64,000 nucleotides of DNA from Chionoecetes opilio (Eukaryota > Arthropoda > Malacostraca > Decapoda > Majidae), in assembly GCA_016584305.1 (NCBI GenBank), contig JACEEZ010003770.1, positions 104,379-168,378 on the forward strand, given 5' to 3'. The notes below the pieces were generated by a model. That model was not told where the DNA came from. It ran no database searches and saw only the letters and a list, made by a program, of their open reading frames with translations. The position numbers and the translations under genes were made by a program. Shown here one piece after another: positions 11,690 to 24,374 of this stretch (its first letter is position 1; each line of letters opens with the position of its first letter).

Positions 11690-13858
11690 TTGTTGCTACA
11701 CTTAAGCTTCATGTCAAGTCCAGAAGAATCTCAAGAGGTAACCATACTGTGTTTCATCTTGAGAAACTGAAGGACTTGACATGTGCTCATGAGTATGCGG
11801 TGGCAGTCTCAAATCGGTTTGATGTGCTCGGTACTCTCGGGGATCCTGTAGAACTGGGATACCTTCAAACGTGAAACTCTACAGGCTGCCAAGGAGTGTA
11901 TTGGGGAGCGCCCGAGGTCAAGGCGTGGTTTTGTCTCGACGGAGACGCTGGAGAAAATCGAGGTGAGTCGGCTGCCAGGCTGGCTGGGAACCGGGACCAG
12001 CACAGGGCTCTGTCACGCCGGACTAGAACCCTCCTGAGGAGAGACAAGGAGAAGTATGTCAGGAGTCTCGCTGAGGATGTCGAGGGTCATTTGAACGCTA
12101 ATGACCTCCGACCCGCCTACCGAGCCCTGAAGAAGCTCCGTTCCAAGTCTCCTTCTCGGGCGAGTGCTATTCGAACAGCAGATGGGCGCCTCGTGTCGGA
12201 CATGGATGGGCAGATGGCTCGTTGGGCTGAGTACTTTGGGCAGTTGTTCACGGTGGACCCTCCAACTGAGCAGCTTCACACCACTGGGTTACAGGCAGTG
12301 GATGCCGATCCTCCCATTGACGAAACCGCACCCTCTCTTGACGAAGTCAGAGAGGCTGTAGCAAAGTTGAAGGGTGGAAAGGCAGCTGGTGTTTGTAATA
12401 TCAGTGCGGAGCTCCTCAAAGCTGGGGGTGAGGCCATGATCCGCGGGTTGCATGCTGTCCTGACTGCCGTGTGGCAATCAGGTACCATTCCTCCTGACTG
12501 GAAAAGGGGGCTGGTCGTCCCTATCTGGAAAGGGAAAGGGGACCGTCAGGACTGCAACAATTACCGCGGTATTACACTGCTCAGCGTACCAGGCAAGGTG
12601 ATTGCCCATCTATTGCTGACACGAATTCGCAGTCGTCTGGTGAAGCATCAGAGACCTCAGCAGTCTGGGTTCACGCCTGGTAAGTCAACAACGGACCGTA
12701 TCCTAGCGCTTCGTGTCCTGGTGGAACGCCGACGTGAGTTTCGACAGGGGATGCTTGCAGCCTATGTTGATCTCAAGAAGGCGTTTGACTCAGTGCATCG
12801 TGAGTCACTCTGGGATCTTCTGCGACTTCGAGGGATTCCTGCAAGGACTATTGGTTTGATAACTGGTCTGTATTCTGGGACTGCGAGTGCTGTGAAGTGT
12901 GGGGCAGGTGTATCCAGCTTCTTTCCTGTGAATACAGGAGTGAGGCAAGGGTGCGTCCTTGCCCCATCACTTTTCAACGCTTGTATGGACTGGGTATTGG
13001 ACAAGGTTGTAGATCAAAGTGATTGTGGAGGATCCGTCGGCAACACCAAGATCACTGATCTTGTTTTTGCCGATGATGCAGTAATCTTTGCTGAGTCGCT
13101 GGAGGTGTCCTGGTGATGGCTCTCGAGGCGCTGCACGAGGAGGCAAAGCCTTTGGGACTTGAGGTCTCCTGGCTCAAGACCAAGGTCCAGGTGTTTGGAG
13201 ACTTACTAGATGAAGCAGTACAGTCTGTTCATGCGTGTGGCGAGGACATTGAGATCTTGGAAAGTTTTACATACCTTGGTAGCGCAGTCCCTAATGATGG
13301 CGGGTCACGTCAAGAAGTCTTACGGCGGATTGGCATAGCCCACGGTGTTATGGACTCGCTCAGCGGGAGTATTTGGCGTTGTCGGTACCTGTGCAGGAGG
13401 ACAAAGATCCGGATCTTCAAGTCGCTTGTGATCCCTGTCTTACTCTATGGTTGTGAGACATGGACACTAAATAGTGACTTGAAGAGACGAATCAATGTCT
13501 TTGGTAATAAGTGTCTTCGCAGAATCATGTTGTATTGCTGGGATGATTACGTGTCAAATCAGCGATTGCACCGTGAGACTGAATCGAGGCCTATTACCTG
13601 CATAGTCCGTCAGCGCCAACTTCGGCTATATGGGCATGTGGCACGCTACTCTGAAACCGATCCTTTCCATCGGGTTGTATCTGTAAGAGACAATCCGGCG
13701 TGGAGGAGGCCAAGGGGGCGCCCACAAGGCTCGTGGCTGGGGCAAGTTGATGTTTCTTGTCGAGAGCTGCTTGGTATGGGAAAGGAGCCTGCATGAGAAT
13801 GAAAGCGCGTGGTGACCCCGGGAGTGGCGTCGTAGGGTGGGCGAGGCGTATATTTAAG
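11690..13858 (+). mobile_element. RTE-clade non-LTR retrotransposon, copy 1, truncated at both ends
   Basis: Near-identical to the minus-strand copy at 52582-54768 over about 2.1 kb. It begins at about 11690 with GTTGTTGCTACACTTAAGC, just before the point where copy 3 starts. It stops inside the last codons (GGGTGGGCGAGGCG) without the TGATTGATTG tail of the other copies. It lies exactly where homopolymer-inflated sequence ends. Confidence 0.85.
11760..13850 (+). pseudogene. RTE reverse transcriptase ORF, broken
   Basis: Encodes the reverse transcriptase half of an RTE-type polyprotein, which copies element RNA at a nicked target. Seen motifs: NNYRGITLLSVPGKV, AYVDLKKAFDSV, TGVRQGCVLAPS and the catalytic FADDAVIFAE. 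Compared with the intact copy, two bases (TG) are missing near 11851 and one base near 11972. A 2-base GT insertion near 13107 puts a TGA at 13114. The last part (to 13796) continues in the shifted frame with YLGSAVPNDGG, LLYGCETWTLN and LYGHVARY, then ends at a TGA created within the GKEPAWEL block. The long open part is 11896-13116. The endonuclease domain is absent. Confidence 0.85.
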
Positions 13859-14000
13859 CTAAACTAAAATAACCCCTCCCCAAATCCACTTTTCCTAAGA
13901 CTTGAACAAAGAGGTGCTGGTAATAATGCCCACTTGATGTCAACTGTTATCTCTTATTTTATGAACAAGTCAAGACTGATAATTATGACATCCCCCTCAC
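13859..14000. other. Short spacer, nothing recognised
   Basis: AT-rich sequence between the RTE copy and the SINE. No feature seen. Confidence 0.3.
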
Positions 14001-14250
14001 ATATCTCCCTCGAATGCGTGCGAGCGTGCATGCGTATATGCGTGTATGCATATATACCTTTTCCAGAAGGACCTTTGAGGGTCGTTGCTGCTGATCTAAG
14101 GTAATGCTGGACCTCACACCACTACATGTATCCCCTGCAAGGGAGAGATTAACAACATAAGGCTGGATACGGGATTCCACCCTGAGCGGGGCTGGAACTG
14201 CCGACCTAATGATTCAGGCGGGAAAACCGCATCTGATCAGACCACATGTG
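14000..14250 (-). mobile_element. tRNA-derived SINE candidate
   Basis: On the minus strand a box A-like GTGGTCTGATCAGATGCGG (14246-14228) is followed about 30 bp on by a box B-like GGCAGTTCCAGCCCC (about 14203-14189). This is the spacing of an internal RNA polymerase III promoter. The body runs on towards 14000 and ends in a TATGCGTG/TATATG microsatellite. No target duplication could be fixed. Confidence 0.5.
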
Positions 14251-14344
14251 TTTGTATGTGTACGATGTGTAGTGTGGCGTGTGGTGTGCGTTTTATAAAA
14301 CCATGTTTTTAAATTATATGGCTGGATCTTGATCGCCAGCTAGT

Positions 14345-14845
14345 ACCCTCCAAAGAGAGCTTACAGCCTAGAGATGCCGATCCATGGGATGATTAGGACG
14401 TCACTCAGTGGAACCAATCCCCCTACGAGCAGGTGCCGCAAATCGGAAAACATCAAAACTGTGGACGTTGTAAAGGCCCCACCATCCACGGTGCGATTTG
14501 GTCTTGAGACCCATCGGACAGATCGGTTGGATCCCGACCAGATTGCATAGTGTATGGGGTGATTGTAGTTTGTCCGACCGACTGACAGTTGGTCGGATGG
14601 GCGACCAAGCAGTGTTGTTTTAGATCCGCCAATCATCTGGTTCAGACCAGATCGAACCGTGTGGTGCTGGGAGTCAGTTCGCCACATGACAGCGGCGCGA
14701 GAAGATTGCTAATGATGAGCTTGCAGAAAGCACCTTTTGGACCAAAAATGCATCCAATTATATAGAAACTATGAATGTTGGTGGGAAATAAAAAGCAAGA
14801 GTAAATGGATACATATAAGATAAATGCCGTTATAAAGTACTAGCC
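14345..14845. repeat. Dispersed repeat, copy 1 of 2
   Basis: The part from about 14590 (GTTGGTCGGATGG, then CCAAGCAGTGTT, GATTGCTAA, AACTATGAATGTT) is repeated at about 23970-24245. A short inverted repeat TCCGACC/GGTCGGA at about 14573-14598 sits at its left side and is broken in the other copy. The class is unknown. Confidence 0.55.
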
Positions 14846-14995
14846 GCAAAACGAGTACTAGCCCTTTGGGTCGCTCCTGCGGAGGGGTATTGGTGGGCCT
14901 TCGGCCACCAAACAGAGGACTCTCCAGATGCCCCTTCTAACTTTCCCTGAATGAAATCATGGATGTAGAAATGTATGTATTAACGCCAACCCATT
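14845..14995 (+). repeat. Hairpin-bearing dispersed repeat, copy 2 of 3
   Basis: Matches 4500-4690, including CTCCTGCGGAGG, GGTGGGCCTTCGGCC and GATGTAGAAATGTATGTATT. The hairpin is damaged here by a missing base (GGCCACC for GGCCCACC). It is followed at 14990-15120 by the same CCCATTCACTC-type minisatellite as copy 1. Confidence 0.65.
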
Positions 14996-15120
14996 CACAT
15001 CACCCCGCCCCCCCCCCCTTTCACTCACCCATTACTCATCACCCCCCCCCATTCACTCAACCCACCCACCCCACACCCATTACCCAATCACCCAACCCAT
15101 TCACTCACCATTATCCATGA
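14990..15120 (+). repeat. CCCATTCACTCA minisatellite, second array
   Basis: Shorter, C-run-interrupted version of the array at 4690-4925, with CCCATTACTCATCACC and CATTCACTCA units. Its end, CCCTACATCACGGTTTCCTC, matches CCCTACATCAAGGTTTCCTC at 4910. Confidence 0.7.
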
Positions 15121-15309
15121 CCCTACATCACGGTTTCCTCAATTCTCGCCAACCCACTTTTTTCACAATTCTCGCTATAGGCTGCTTTTCAACACATAAA
15201 CAAAAAAAAGTGATCGGGATTCATCTCATAAGTGGGCTTAAAACCTTCCCTTGGTCGACCCGGTCCAAAAAATGTGCCACAATGAGGGGGTTTCCGCCAC
15301 AGGGGCGGC

Positions 15310-15366
15310 ACCTATCGCAGACAGAACAGACAGACAGACACCACACACACACAACACACACACACT
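15310..15366. repeat. CAGA/CA microsatellite
   Basis: ACAGACAGACAGACACC followed by ACACACACAACACACACACAC. Confidence 0.8.
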
Positions 15367-15377
15367 TCGCATGTTAT

Positions 15378-15485
15378 TACTAGCGCAAAGGCTTTTTTGG
15401 CTAGAGCCGCGGAGCTATTGGTGGGGTTCGGCCCACCACACGTGTTTGGTGGCTTCGGCCCACCCAACACAGACTCTCCAGCCCC
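15378..15485 (+). repeat. Hairpin-bearing dispersed repeat, copy 3 of 3
   Basis: Carries GGCTTTTTTGGCTAGAGCC, GTTCGGCCCACCA, CGTGTTTGGTGGC and ACACAGACTCTCCAG. The minisatellite is absent downstream. Confidence 0.55.
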
Positions 15486-16099
15486 TCCTGATATAGTGTG
15501 GTATGCCATGTATTCCGTAGGATTTTTGTGCGCAAAATAGATTTTTTTGCAGTTCTGGCTTCTAAGGTATCAGATTAACAGAAAAAAGAATGGGGTCCCA
15601 ATTTTCAGACACCTCACCCCTTTCTGGGGGGTTCATCCTCTTTGGCAAACCCCAGGATTGGTCGCTGGTAACACAAGCAAACAAATTTCAACATTTTCTT
15701 TGTTACAGACACGTGAACTACTGATCCTACTAAATTGCTGATGCTGATGTCAGGTATGATATAAAATTTCTCTATCACGTCCAGATTTGGTATAACCGAA
15801 ACCCTCTATTTTTCGTTTGTTTTCTCACCGCTTCTATTACGAAAAGCGTCTAAGCTACTTTCCATGCCACTTTTTATCGCTAGGCATACTTAATAATGTT
15901 ACAGTGTTGTTTTCCTCTTTATTCTGGCCTTAAGACAGACAGTGGAGTTCACTGCGGACAGTTACCACCCCTGCGCCCAAACCATCCACCCAAAGCGCGT
16001 TAGTATTTAGCGATACGTCCGATTTTTGCGGATACTGTCAAAATCGGACGTAAAATCAATCAGTTATTCATCAATGGGCCATATTTGAAATGTCCTCCC
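15486..16099. other. Intergenic DNA
   Basis: No gene or repeat border recognised. GATTTTTGTGCGCAAAATAG near 15521 resembles, inverted, TTTTAGCACAAAAATTCCTA near 21323. CGTCCGATTTTTGCGG at 16015-16030 and its near complement AAAATCGGACG at 16041-16051 form a weak stem. Confidence 0.35.
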
Positions 16100-19000
16100 G
16101 AATAGCGTTTGCGCAATCACTGCCATAGCATTTACAGAGAGGAGTAACAGCAGGCCATTCTTCAAGCAGTACACCTATTTCCCTTGCATCCTACTTTTGC
16201 ATCCCACAATTGACGAGTTCAATATTAGCTTGTGGGGCAGGCAGGGCAAAAGACATGTCAATGGAACATACACGCGTTCTCCAATTTTCCATCCATTTTT
16301 TTCAATTGCAGGAAGGTTGGACCATTTCAGGGTCATGACTTGTCCCGCCTTTGTCATGTAGTTTGCACGGCATTATATGGGGAAGACAATGCAGCATCGA
16401 GTTGGTGGAAGCATTTCCCCTTCCAGTTCTTTGACCGAAACAAGCTCCCACTGAGTGATGGTAGGGTTGCTGGACCTTTTGAACTGTAGACTGACAACAC
16501 AAAAGTCTCCAACGCTGTCACCTGCGTGGGAAGCTCGTCATTGAACAAACTCGGCAGGAAAATAGAATGCACCCTAATGCTTTGAAGCAATTCAAGGCAA
16601 GGGTCATTCATCATCAAGCTTAGGTAGGCATCTACCCATGATTTCTTTGAAATTCCTATGAATCTGCCTCCCAATCAGCACCTGATAAGTTGTGGAGTTC
16701 CAAAGAAAGTCCTTGACATTTGCGGACGGCCAATAACCGGCACTCTTTCAAAAGATGTCTATTTCCCGTTTCTTCTCTTCTTTGCCTGATGAAAACTTCA
16801 AGGATATAGTAGATGTATCTGCGGAGGGCGATAAGATCAAGAAGGAGCAGGAGTACGTCATGTGTCGGGCGACATACGCAGGCTCTTTCTGCAGACACCA
16901 CTCTGTAGAGGCAAGTACTTGGTTTGAATCAATGTGTCAGCCTCTCTTCATGTGTAGAGCATACCAAAAACTAGTCCTTTTCTATGATCATCGTTACACG
17001 ACAACGAGCACGAAGAATCTTGAGTGCGAAAAGGCAAGCAGTCTTGCAAACAGGCATGTGAGCTTCCGCTTTGTTTTTGATGTGAAAGTAAACTCCTTAA
17101 TGGACATGGTGAGCTTCATTTCCCCACCCCCCCGGGGCCGAATGAACTTGTACTCAATGGATGTGTTGATCGCTTCTGCCGGGTCTTGTTTTTTCAACGA
17201 CAGACCAAGTACGGATCAAAACACAACACGCCCCTCATCAAGCTTGTCATCATTGTCTCTATGCGTTTGTGAATGCATCCTGAAGGGTGAAATCTTCAGC
17301 ATTATTTTGGCGTCTTTGTCATCTCTGAAGTACACCCATTGCATCAATTATGAGAACTTAACGGAGGATCTTCCTGCCATAGTCTGGACTGGAGGAACAT
17401 CAAGGGATTAACCGTGGCCATCTTCAAATGCATGCATCAGACTGGCCTTGGGGGGTCAGTTGGGATGGACTGTACAAAGATCTATCAACAGCACACAGAG
17501 AAGCGGGGCACTGTTGAAATCTCGTACTTGCCAATTATTTCTTCGAATTTTGGCACTAGACCTGGTCGGCTTCCGAACAATGAGAAATCTGCCCAGTAAA
17601 CTACGATCCTCACACAATTTGATGACCTTTATCTCCAATGCGTACTTTTGATTTATTCAATCAAATTGAGAATGCCTTCAACTTGAGCTTCTTACATCTT
17701 GTCCCAAACGAGAGATTGATGTGGTAGCAGACGTTCACAAACGAACTCCTCGAATCGCTTCTGACCCTTTCTGCATAATGCAGAATTCATGCTTTTGCTA
17801 CCTGGGCACAAGAGCTGATGATGAAACTAAACTTTTCAATGGTGTCTTCACTCTGGAAGGGGTTGTCTGTGCAGTGCAACTCTATTGATTGACGGATCTT
17901 TTATGGCATTCTCTCTTGACCCAGTGCAATCTGTCCAGACAGCTGGAATGCTCTGTGCGTTCGATGACCTGGAAACTTTTGGAAGCATCTCAACGATACT
18001 CGTTCACGATTACGGGCAAGCCAAGGTGCTAGTGGTGACGAGTCGATGGAGAGCAGTTCATCTCTGCTGAGTCCTACCATACCACGTGTCCTTTAGTTCT
18101 TGATTTCTGTTCGAGTGACCTGATCTGTGGGCGAGATTCGTGAAGGGGTATCATGATTTTGCAACAACAAGTCACCGCGACATCAATGCATTCATGTTTC
18201 AGGCTCTTATCTTCAGCGCATGCATTTGTGCAAGAGGGACAGGGCATCAGTCGAGCGTAATTTAGAAAGATCCGTGCGAAGAAAATACTTGATCAGGTTC
18301 TCCAGGAAGCAAGATAACTATGCCAGTCCCCTGAAGCGGCAAGAGCTGACGAAAGGAAGAAGGCTTTCCACTTGATCGAGTATGCTGAAAAGAATTCTGC
18401 AAACTCTCAAGGTTTTCATCCTCCTCCCGTGGCTTCACATTTCCAGCGTACCAGATCTGAAATATTCATAGGCTTCAGTCATATCGGGTTACAGTGAATG
18501 AAGCTTGTCCTGAAAAGGCATTGCACCGGACACTAACTGGGCCTTTGAAAGAGTGGATAAATGACATTCAACCGCATCATCATAATTGCTAGACTGATTG
18601 TGATGTGGATTCGATGCCTCTTTGTATGCTTTGCCACTGAAGATCCCACGAAGCGGGCTGCTGATGTGTATGCACCACTGTCAAATGGCACATATATCCA
18701 GGCCACTGCCATCTATCGTTGTCCCGAGAGCTGTAAAGAAGCAAATGCAATATGGAGAGCTCCTGCCCTTATGATCCAATTGGTGTCCCAACTGACTGCT
18801 GAATTTTTCAAAAGCACGTGAATATAGGTCCAGGTCAGTGTTATCAAACGTTTTCTCTGTGGACCATGCCATGGCAGAATTCCTGGGCTAATCGAAGAAC
18901 AGTGTAAAGAGCCCCTAGTCAGTGGTTGTGTCTTGAATAATGGAGCGATCACTCTACATTCGTGCGTGTTGGGCTGTCGGATGTATGGGATAACAGCAGA

Positions 19001-20900
19001 GTATTGGTTGCAGCCCCAAGTTGGGCATCACATCTTTCTTGACAATTTCCCTGGTTGGTTGACTTGTTCCTTGAATGATAGTATAGCGTCGACTGGAGTG
19101 CTTCTCATGGGGGCACTCTTCATTGTATTCCTTTGAGTCACTGTCCTGTGTTTGTTTCTCCTGCTTGACTTCCTGTTTCAGGTTGAAATCCACAATCATT
19201 ATCCCGTGCCATCCATCAGTTCCAAGGTAGGTTGCCAATGTGCCCAGTGTGAGTGAAGTTTTGTCAGAATATTATTAATCTTTCCCAGTTCATTAGGACG
19301 AATAATCTCAAGGAGTGGTTTTGATGAATGGTTCTTGCACCATGTCACGTCAAAGGCCAGAGGCTTTTGTGAGAGAAAGCTTTTCTGGTATTGCAACGGG
19401 TCGGTTCATGAAACTCTCCATCATTTATCTTGCTGGAACATGACAACCACTGTGCCATGGAAGGTTCTTGCCCCGGTCGGTGTTCTGTGTCTTCCAGGAG
19501 GTCAATTATTATCGTTCGCAAACATTGTGGTTCAGGCCTTTCTTGACAAAGTTGGGAGGACAAAAATCCCACCAGCCTCCTTTAATCCGCTGGAGAACAC
19601 TCTGCTCAACTCGTTTCCTAAGTCAATGTGTGAAGGTTAGGTCATCCAATATAACACAGCTGAGAGGTTTTCAACCAAGATTTCTTGTCACGCACTAGAA
19701 TGACAGCAAGGAAGACGATTGACAGAGGGCGTCTGGACTGTTTATGTCGGACGGCAGTCTTTCTTTGTCGGATGTTTCACCTGCGATCCAGTCCGAGTTA
19801 GTTTGGACAAGAACTGAGCATGAAACGTCGACAGTTTTGTCCCACCTCCTGGTCTCGCTATTCAGGACACTTGACAACTATGGCTACCAAAGAGAGGTGA
19901 CTCATGTGAAGAACTGGAGTAAAAGACGGATGTTCAAAATTAATGAAGCTGCCCTGTAACACGACCAACTGCGTTGTGCAGCATCTCTTCTCGCAGAAGG
20001 TGGCGACATCTTCAGGTGACAACGATCTCATCCTTATCATCATTGAGGACCTGAAATCCATGGCCATCGTGACTGCAGTGGAGAGCACAAGACGGTCAGG
20101 CTCATTCGTCTTAGTGATGTGACAAACTTCACTTCGGGAAGGCGCTCGCGATGAGTCTTTTGAGGGTAGTTCCGATAGTTCTCACTCATTACATCCACAC
20201 GGTACTTTTCAAAATGACAAGTAGGCAGCATTTACCTCAGCCATGCTCAGTGTAAAATCTCGTCACTCAAGGTGTTTTCGAATAGCGAGGACAATTGTGA
20301 TCACATACTGAGCGAATGAGGTGGGCACATTACTGTGATATGTCCTCGTTTGATATTCGCTGTGCAGAGCGCAAACATGTCCGATGATAGTGCTTTCAAG
20401 AGCTGATGCGTTCAGCGGGTTCTTCAAGGTCGCTACTGAAACTCTAACATGGTCATCTGGGGTTTTCTGCTTGTCTGTAGGAGTGTTTTACCCATTGAGT
20501 CAGTAAGAACACGGTGCAGTGGCTCTGAAGTCATTCTTGGGACAGAAGTCACAGTTGAAAAAAGACACACGTGTTTCCTTTGGAATAGTCTTTGGAACCG
20601 CTTTGGCCGTAACAGATCACACGCACTTGAAGGTCGCCCCGGTCTCGTGGAGCGCAGACAGGTCATTCGGTTCGGGATCTCTTCCAAGAAGTCAATCCTT
20701 GTCTGTTGAGATAGGTTTCCGACATGCACTATGATACCGACGTACGTGAGTCTCCTTCATTTTCAACCTGCCAAGTAATTCAGTAGTCTGTTGAATGTCA
20801 CTTTCAGTATCACCAAGAGCACACTCTCTTGACATGTGTAAAATTTCATCTGTCATGACGGATTGTTCACCAATCGCCTTCTTTGATGTGGGCACTTTCT
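16100..20900 (-). pseudogene. Relic of an EADTR/DTD-family gene, heavily frameshifted
   Basis: Read on the minus strand, recognisable protein pieces follow each other in many frames. From the high-coordinate end: HMSRECALGDTES and KETHVRRYHSACRKP (20.7-20.9 kb), NLSQQTRIDFLEEIPNRM (20.66-20.72), NYPQKTHRERLPEVKFV (20.1-20.2), EDVATFCEKRCCTTQLVVL (19.9-20.0) and LETFVLSVYSSKG with SLFRSKN (16.4-16.55). A Cys-rich end (VGCKGNRCT, about 16.17-16.2) resembles the Cys-rich tail of the 0.5-2.3 kb relic. No unbroken frame exceeds about 100 codons. The longest open frame here, on the opposite strand at 16755-17411, is a shadow. Function is unknown. Confidence 0.5.
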
Positions 20901-21394
20901 TTACAGATCACTGAAACGCCGTCCTCCTCCGACATATTGGCGATACTCCACGGATCTCAGTTAAAGGGTATATCTGACTGAGCTCAAAACTGCTTCTTCA
21001 ACATGCCTGAAAAGAAAAAATTGAGTTAGACCCTATACTCTGACCGAAGGCTTAAATCTGAACCGGAAGTGCTGTAAGGACACTTTCGGTTGCTTTTTGG
21101 TGCTATAAATCGAATCGGCATAACCTGAAAACCTACAAAAAGGATAATCAAATTCTGAAAAATCGGTAATTATATTGGCGGAGATAGGTGCATGGTCAGT
21201 CGCCCGGGGGGCACCAAAAGGAAGTGACCCCCAAAAAGGGGGGTAAGGGTCGAAAATGGGACCCCATCTTTTCTAGTAATCTTGGATACCCTATAGAAGA
21301 CAGAACTGCAAAAAAATTATTTTAGCACAAAAATTCCTACGGGAGCCCGAGCCCTTTTCCTACATTACATAGCCGCACTATATGCTTCCAACAT

Positions 21395-22475
21395 GTCACG
21401 TTTTTGAGATATTTCAATTATTTTGATACAAACAAAAAATTATGGGTTATTGTATGGATGAAAATTTAGATGTACAAATTACTATTAAGATCATTCTTAC
21501 GTTCTGTTGATAAAAAACGACAAATTTTAGCAGCTTTTAATGGTAAAAAAAACACAAACCTTATTGCGTTTCCCAGTTTTTACTATGGAACTATTGAACC
21601 TAGACCAAATAAGGCATTGAATACTTTTGTTTAGCTCAACGAGATCTACCCTAAGCATCTATCCGTCTCTTTTGCTTATACAGATTTGAGATATAACAGT
21701 TTTTAATATGTGCGCAGCTTTATGTCGTCTCAATTTCCAAGCAGCTTTATTGAGCACCCTACATCGATCATTTATCCGTGTCTAACAGTGTTGTGAGATG
21801 TCTTGATGGAGGAGGTGTCTGCAGGAATCGTTATTACACTTTGAAAAATGTACATTTCGTATTCGCAAGAGTGACCGCAAGTATGAAATCGCTCTTGATT
21901 TCGCATATTTTTTCGGGTAATATGCCCTAAAAACAAACTAAATGCGGTTACGTATCAAGGAATTTAGTCTGCCTATACCACAGGGAAGCCTGTGAAATCT
22001 GGATTTTTCCCTCTATAAACGTAATTCTGAAAAAAAAATCGGTTTTGAGGGTATTAGGGAGGCAACATTGCTGCCACCATTTTCCGCAGCCTCGTACGGA
22101 TAATCCCGGCGAAGTTTTTTTTTTTTTACGAAAAAGGTCCGTACAAGCGGACTGATGGGAACCAGCCTTTATCACAAAAGAAAACATCTGGCAACATCGT
22201 TTTAATCCCCAATCATTTTTGTGCATGTGTATGTTCCTTTGTACCAGAAGATGTACTCTCATCGTCAAGGAGTGTTTTTATTTGAAGCCCCCCTTCTCCT
22301 ATTCCATAACAAACCACGATAGCGCCACTAATTAATATTGTCGATATCGTGAAATTTAACAACAATAAAACGCCGACAACGATAAACCCACACCAATGTC
22401 ACTGCTGCTGTAAGTATGTGTCATTTGACGGTCCTAAGATAGTCAATGAATGGCGTCATGATAGCGTAAGACTAA
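21395..22475 (-). repeat. Duplicated block with 5' end of an EADTR-family-like gene, copy 1
   Basis: This block is repeated in direct orientation at 27150-28235 with many small indels. On the minus strand, copy 2 begins a reading frame MRRGLKRKTLLDDESTSSGT; here the same stretch (about 22290-22230) is frameshifted. Both contain a zinc-knuckle-like CFLCDKG or its broken equivalent. The start resembles N-termini of the same uncharacterised multicopy family (recollection), so 16.1-22.3 kb may be one relic locus. Beyond 22450 copy 1 continues TAATCATGAGGGAAAT, the uninterrupted form of the site that is interrupted in copy 2. Confidence 0.55.
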
Positions 22476-23890
22476 TCATGAGGGAAATATACGGTCATTT
22501 TGTCGTCACGATAAGGCCACGGTAACCATGATAGTTGCCAGAGGGGCCATGAACGCATCACGATAGCGTTCAAGAGCTAGCAACTTGTGGTAACCAGCTG
22601 CAATCATGGAGGCCATCGAAGAAAGGAGAGACACCGGATGATTCGGAGGAGGAATAAGAAAGAAAGCAAAACGAGAAGGAGAAGGGAAGAAATGTTAGAT
22701 ATGACTAATGTGTAGGTGTGAGGCCGAAATATACATTTAATCGCTCCACACTATCTCAGACAGAGATTAATAAGTTGACCACCAGCAAAATGTATGTGAC
22801 TCACCTCATGACTCATGTAGCGGTTGGGGATGTATTGGAGGCTTAAAGAGAGGCCTACACACTACCCAAGGTCAGAGAGGTTAGGTAGACGACTGCAATG
22901 AGGGTAGATGAAAATTGTAAACACAATTCTAAAGGTGTGGTTAATATGGGATGAACCAAAGGATACTTACTATATAGCACTGTACTTTCTACTCAGTTTG
23001 GGCTATTTCCAGTAGAGGCAAGCCGCGATTTTGACATTCGAACATCCTCCCAATTCCCCTGTATGGTTTATCAGTAAAAGATATACTGTTATCTTCGTAA
23101 ATGGTTGTACATAATGATAAATAAAAACCCGTAAAAAATACACCACCAAAATATGTCATTATGAGACTGGAAGAAATATGCATGAGTTTGATGATTCACA
23201 CTTCACTCTTCGCCATTAATATTTTGCGAGACAACTTTGACATGGAGCACTATCATAGAAGCGGATTTTATAGCTTTTCCATTGATATATTTCGTTTTCT
23301 GATCAATGAATTAACAATATGCATAAATAGCGTTAACTAAAATAAATAAACATCGCATCGTGAAATTACCCCCACTTGATGATGTTACTTATTAGTTTTT
23401 AAGCAAATTTATGCATGGTGCTAATTTAATTTATCAGAAACGAAATAGTAGTTCAAATGTATTATAAATTAATGTTTTTCTGTTACAACCACCCCCCCCA
23501 CCCCCCCCTCCCCTCCCCCCCCTTCCCCACCACCCCCATGTGAGAATATCAAATTATTAACATTAAAACGAGTCAGTCGTTGGAAATTGATGAGAAAAGA
23601 TGTTTGGCTTCAATGTTTCTAGAAATTTAGTAATGACGTACTACATATCAAATAAAAGCACTACACATACAAACAATAAAAGCCACTCACATTTACAGTG
23701 TACATAAATACGATACAATAAATACAAAAGTTGATATCTTTTCATATCTTAGCATTGTAGTAGATTCAATATTGTGGAAATACATTTATGAAGACTAGGG
23801 CTGTCTTGTCTTGCGTTTTATCGTGGTCAAATTTCACTATAGTACAGCGGAGAAGCTAACCTTAGTGCATTTTTTGATAAAAAAGCACCA
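22476..23890. other. Intergenic AT-rich DNA
   Basis: No gene recognised. CATGATAGCG-like motifs recur at 22455-22570. A C-run with CCACCCCCCC occurs at 23487-23538. AT-rich sequence fills the rest. Confidence 0.35.
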
Positions 23891-23894
23891 ATTT

Positions 23895-24245
23895 TGGCAC
23901 AGAGTAGACCAATATATTATCGAAGAAAATGGGGATGTGGGAGCCATCGACCACTGCCCCTGACAGTTGACGTGACAGTTGGTCGGATGGCGAACCAAGC
24001 AGTGTTTGGATTTTCAGATCCGCCAATATCCGGTCAGACAAGATCGCACAGGGTGTGTGCTGGGCGTCAGTTTCGCCCACTGACAGCGTCGCGAGAGGAT
24101 TGCTAAGACTGAGCTTTGCAGACAAGCACTTTTGGACAAAATCATCTAATATATAGAAACATGAATGTTTGTGGGAAATATAAAAAAGACAGAGTAAAGG
24201 GATGAACATATAAGTAAATTGCCGTTTATAAAGTATTGGTACCGT
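23895..24245. repeat. Dispersed repeat, copy 2 of 2
   Basis: Matches 14590-14845 from GACAGTTGGTCGGATGG through AAATTGCCG with many single-base indels. Its borders are unclear on the left. A 175-codon minus-strand frame crosses it but is not supported as a gene. Confidence 0.5.
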
Positions 24246-24374
24246 AGATAACACTAAAGTCGCCATGAGAACGGTTTTTTTTTCGATTACAGACGTCTGG
24301 TTGTCGTTAATACTTACATTCTTATCCATAATTTCAGGAATGTTAGGAAGGGGGCTATCTGGAGAGTCTATGGT

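Noticed and set aside
16755..17411. 218-codon + strand open frame
   Set aside because: It lies antisense to the minus-strand relic whose motifs are recognisable on the other strand; no known domain in the + reading.
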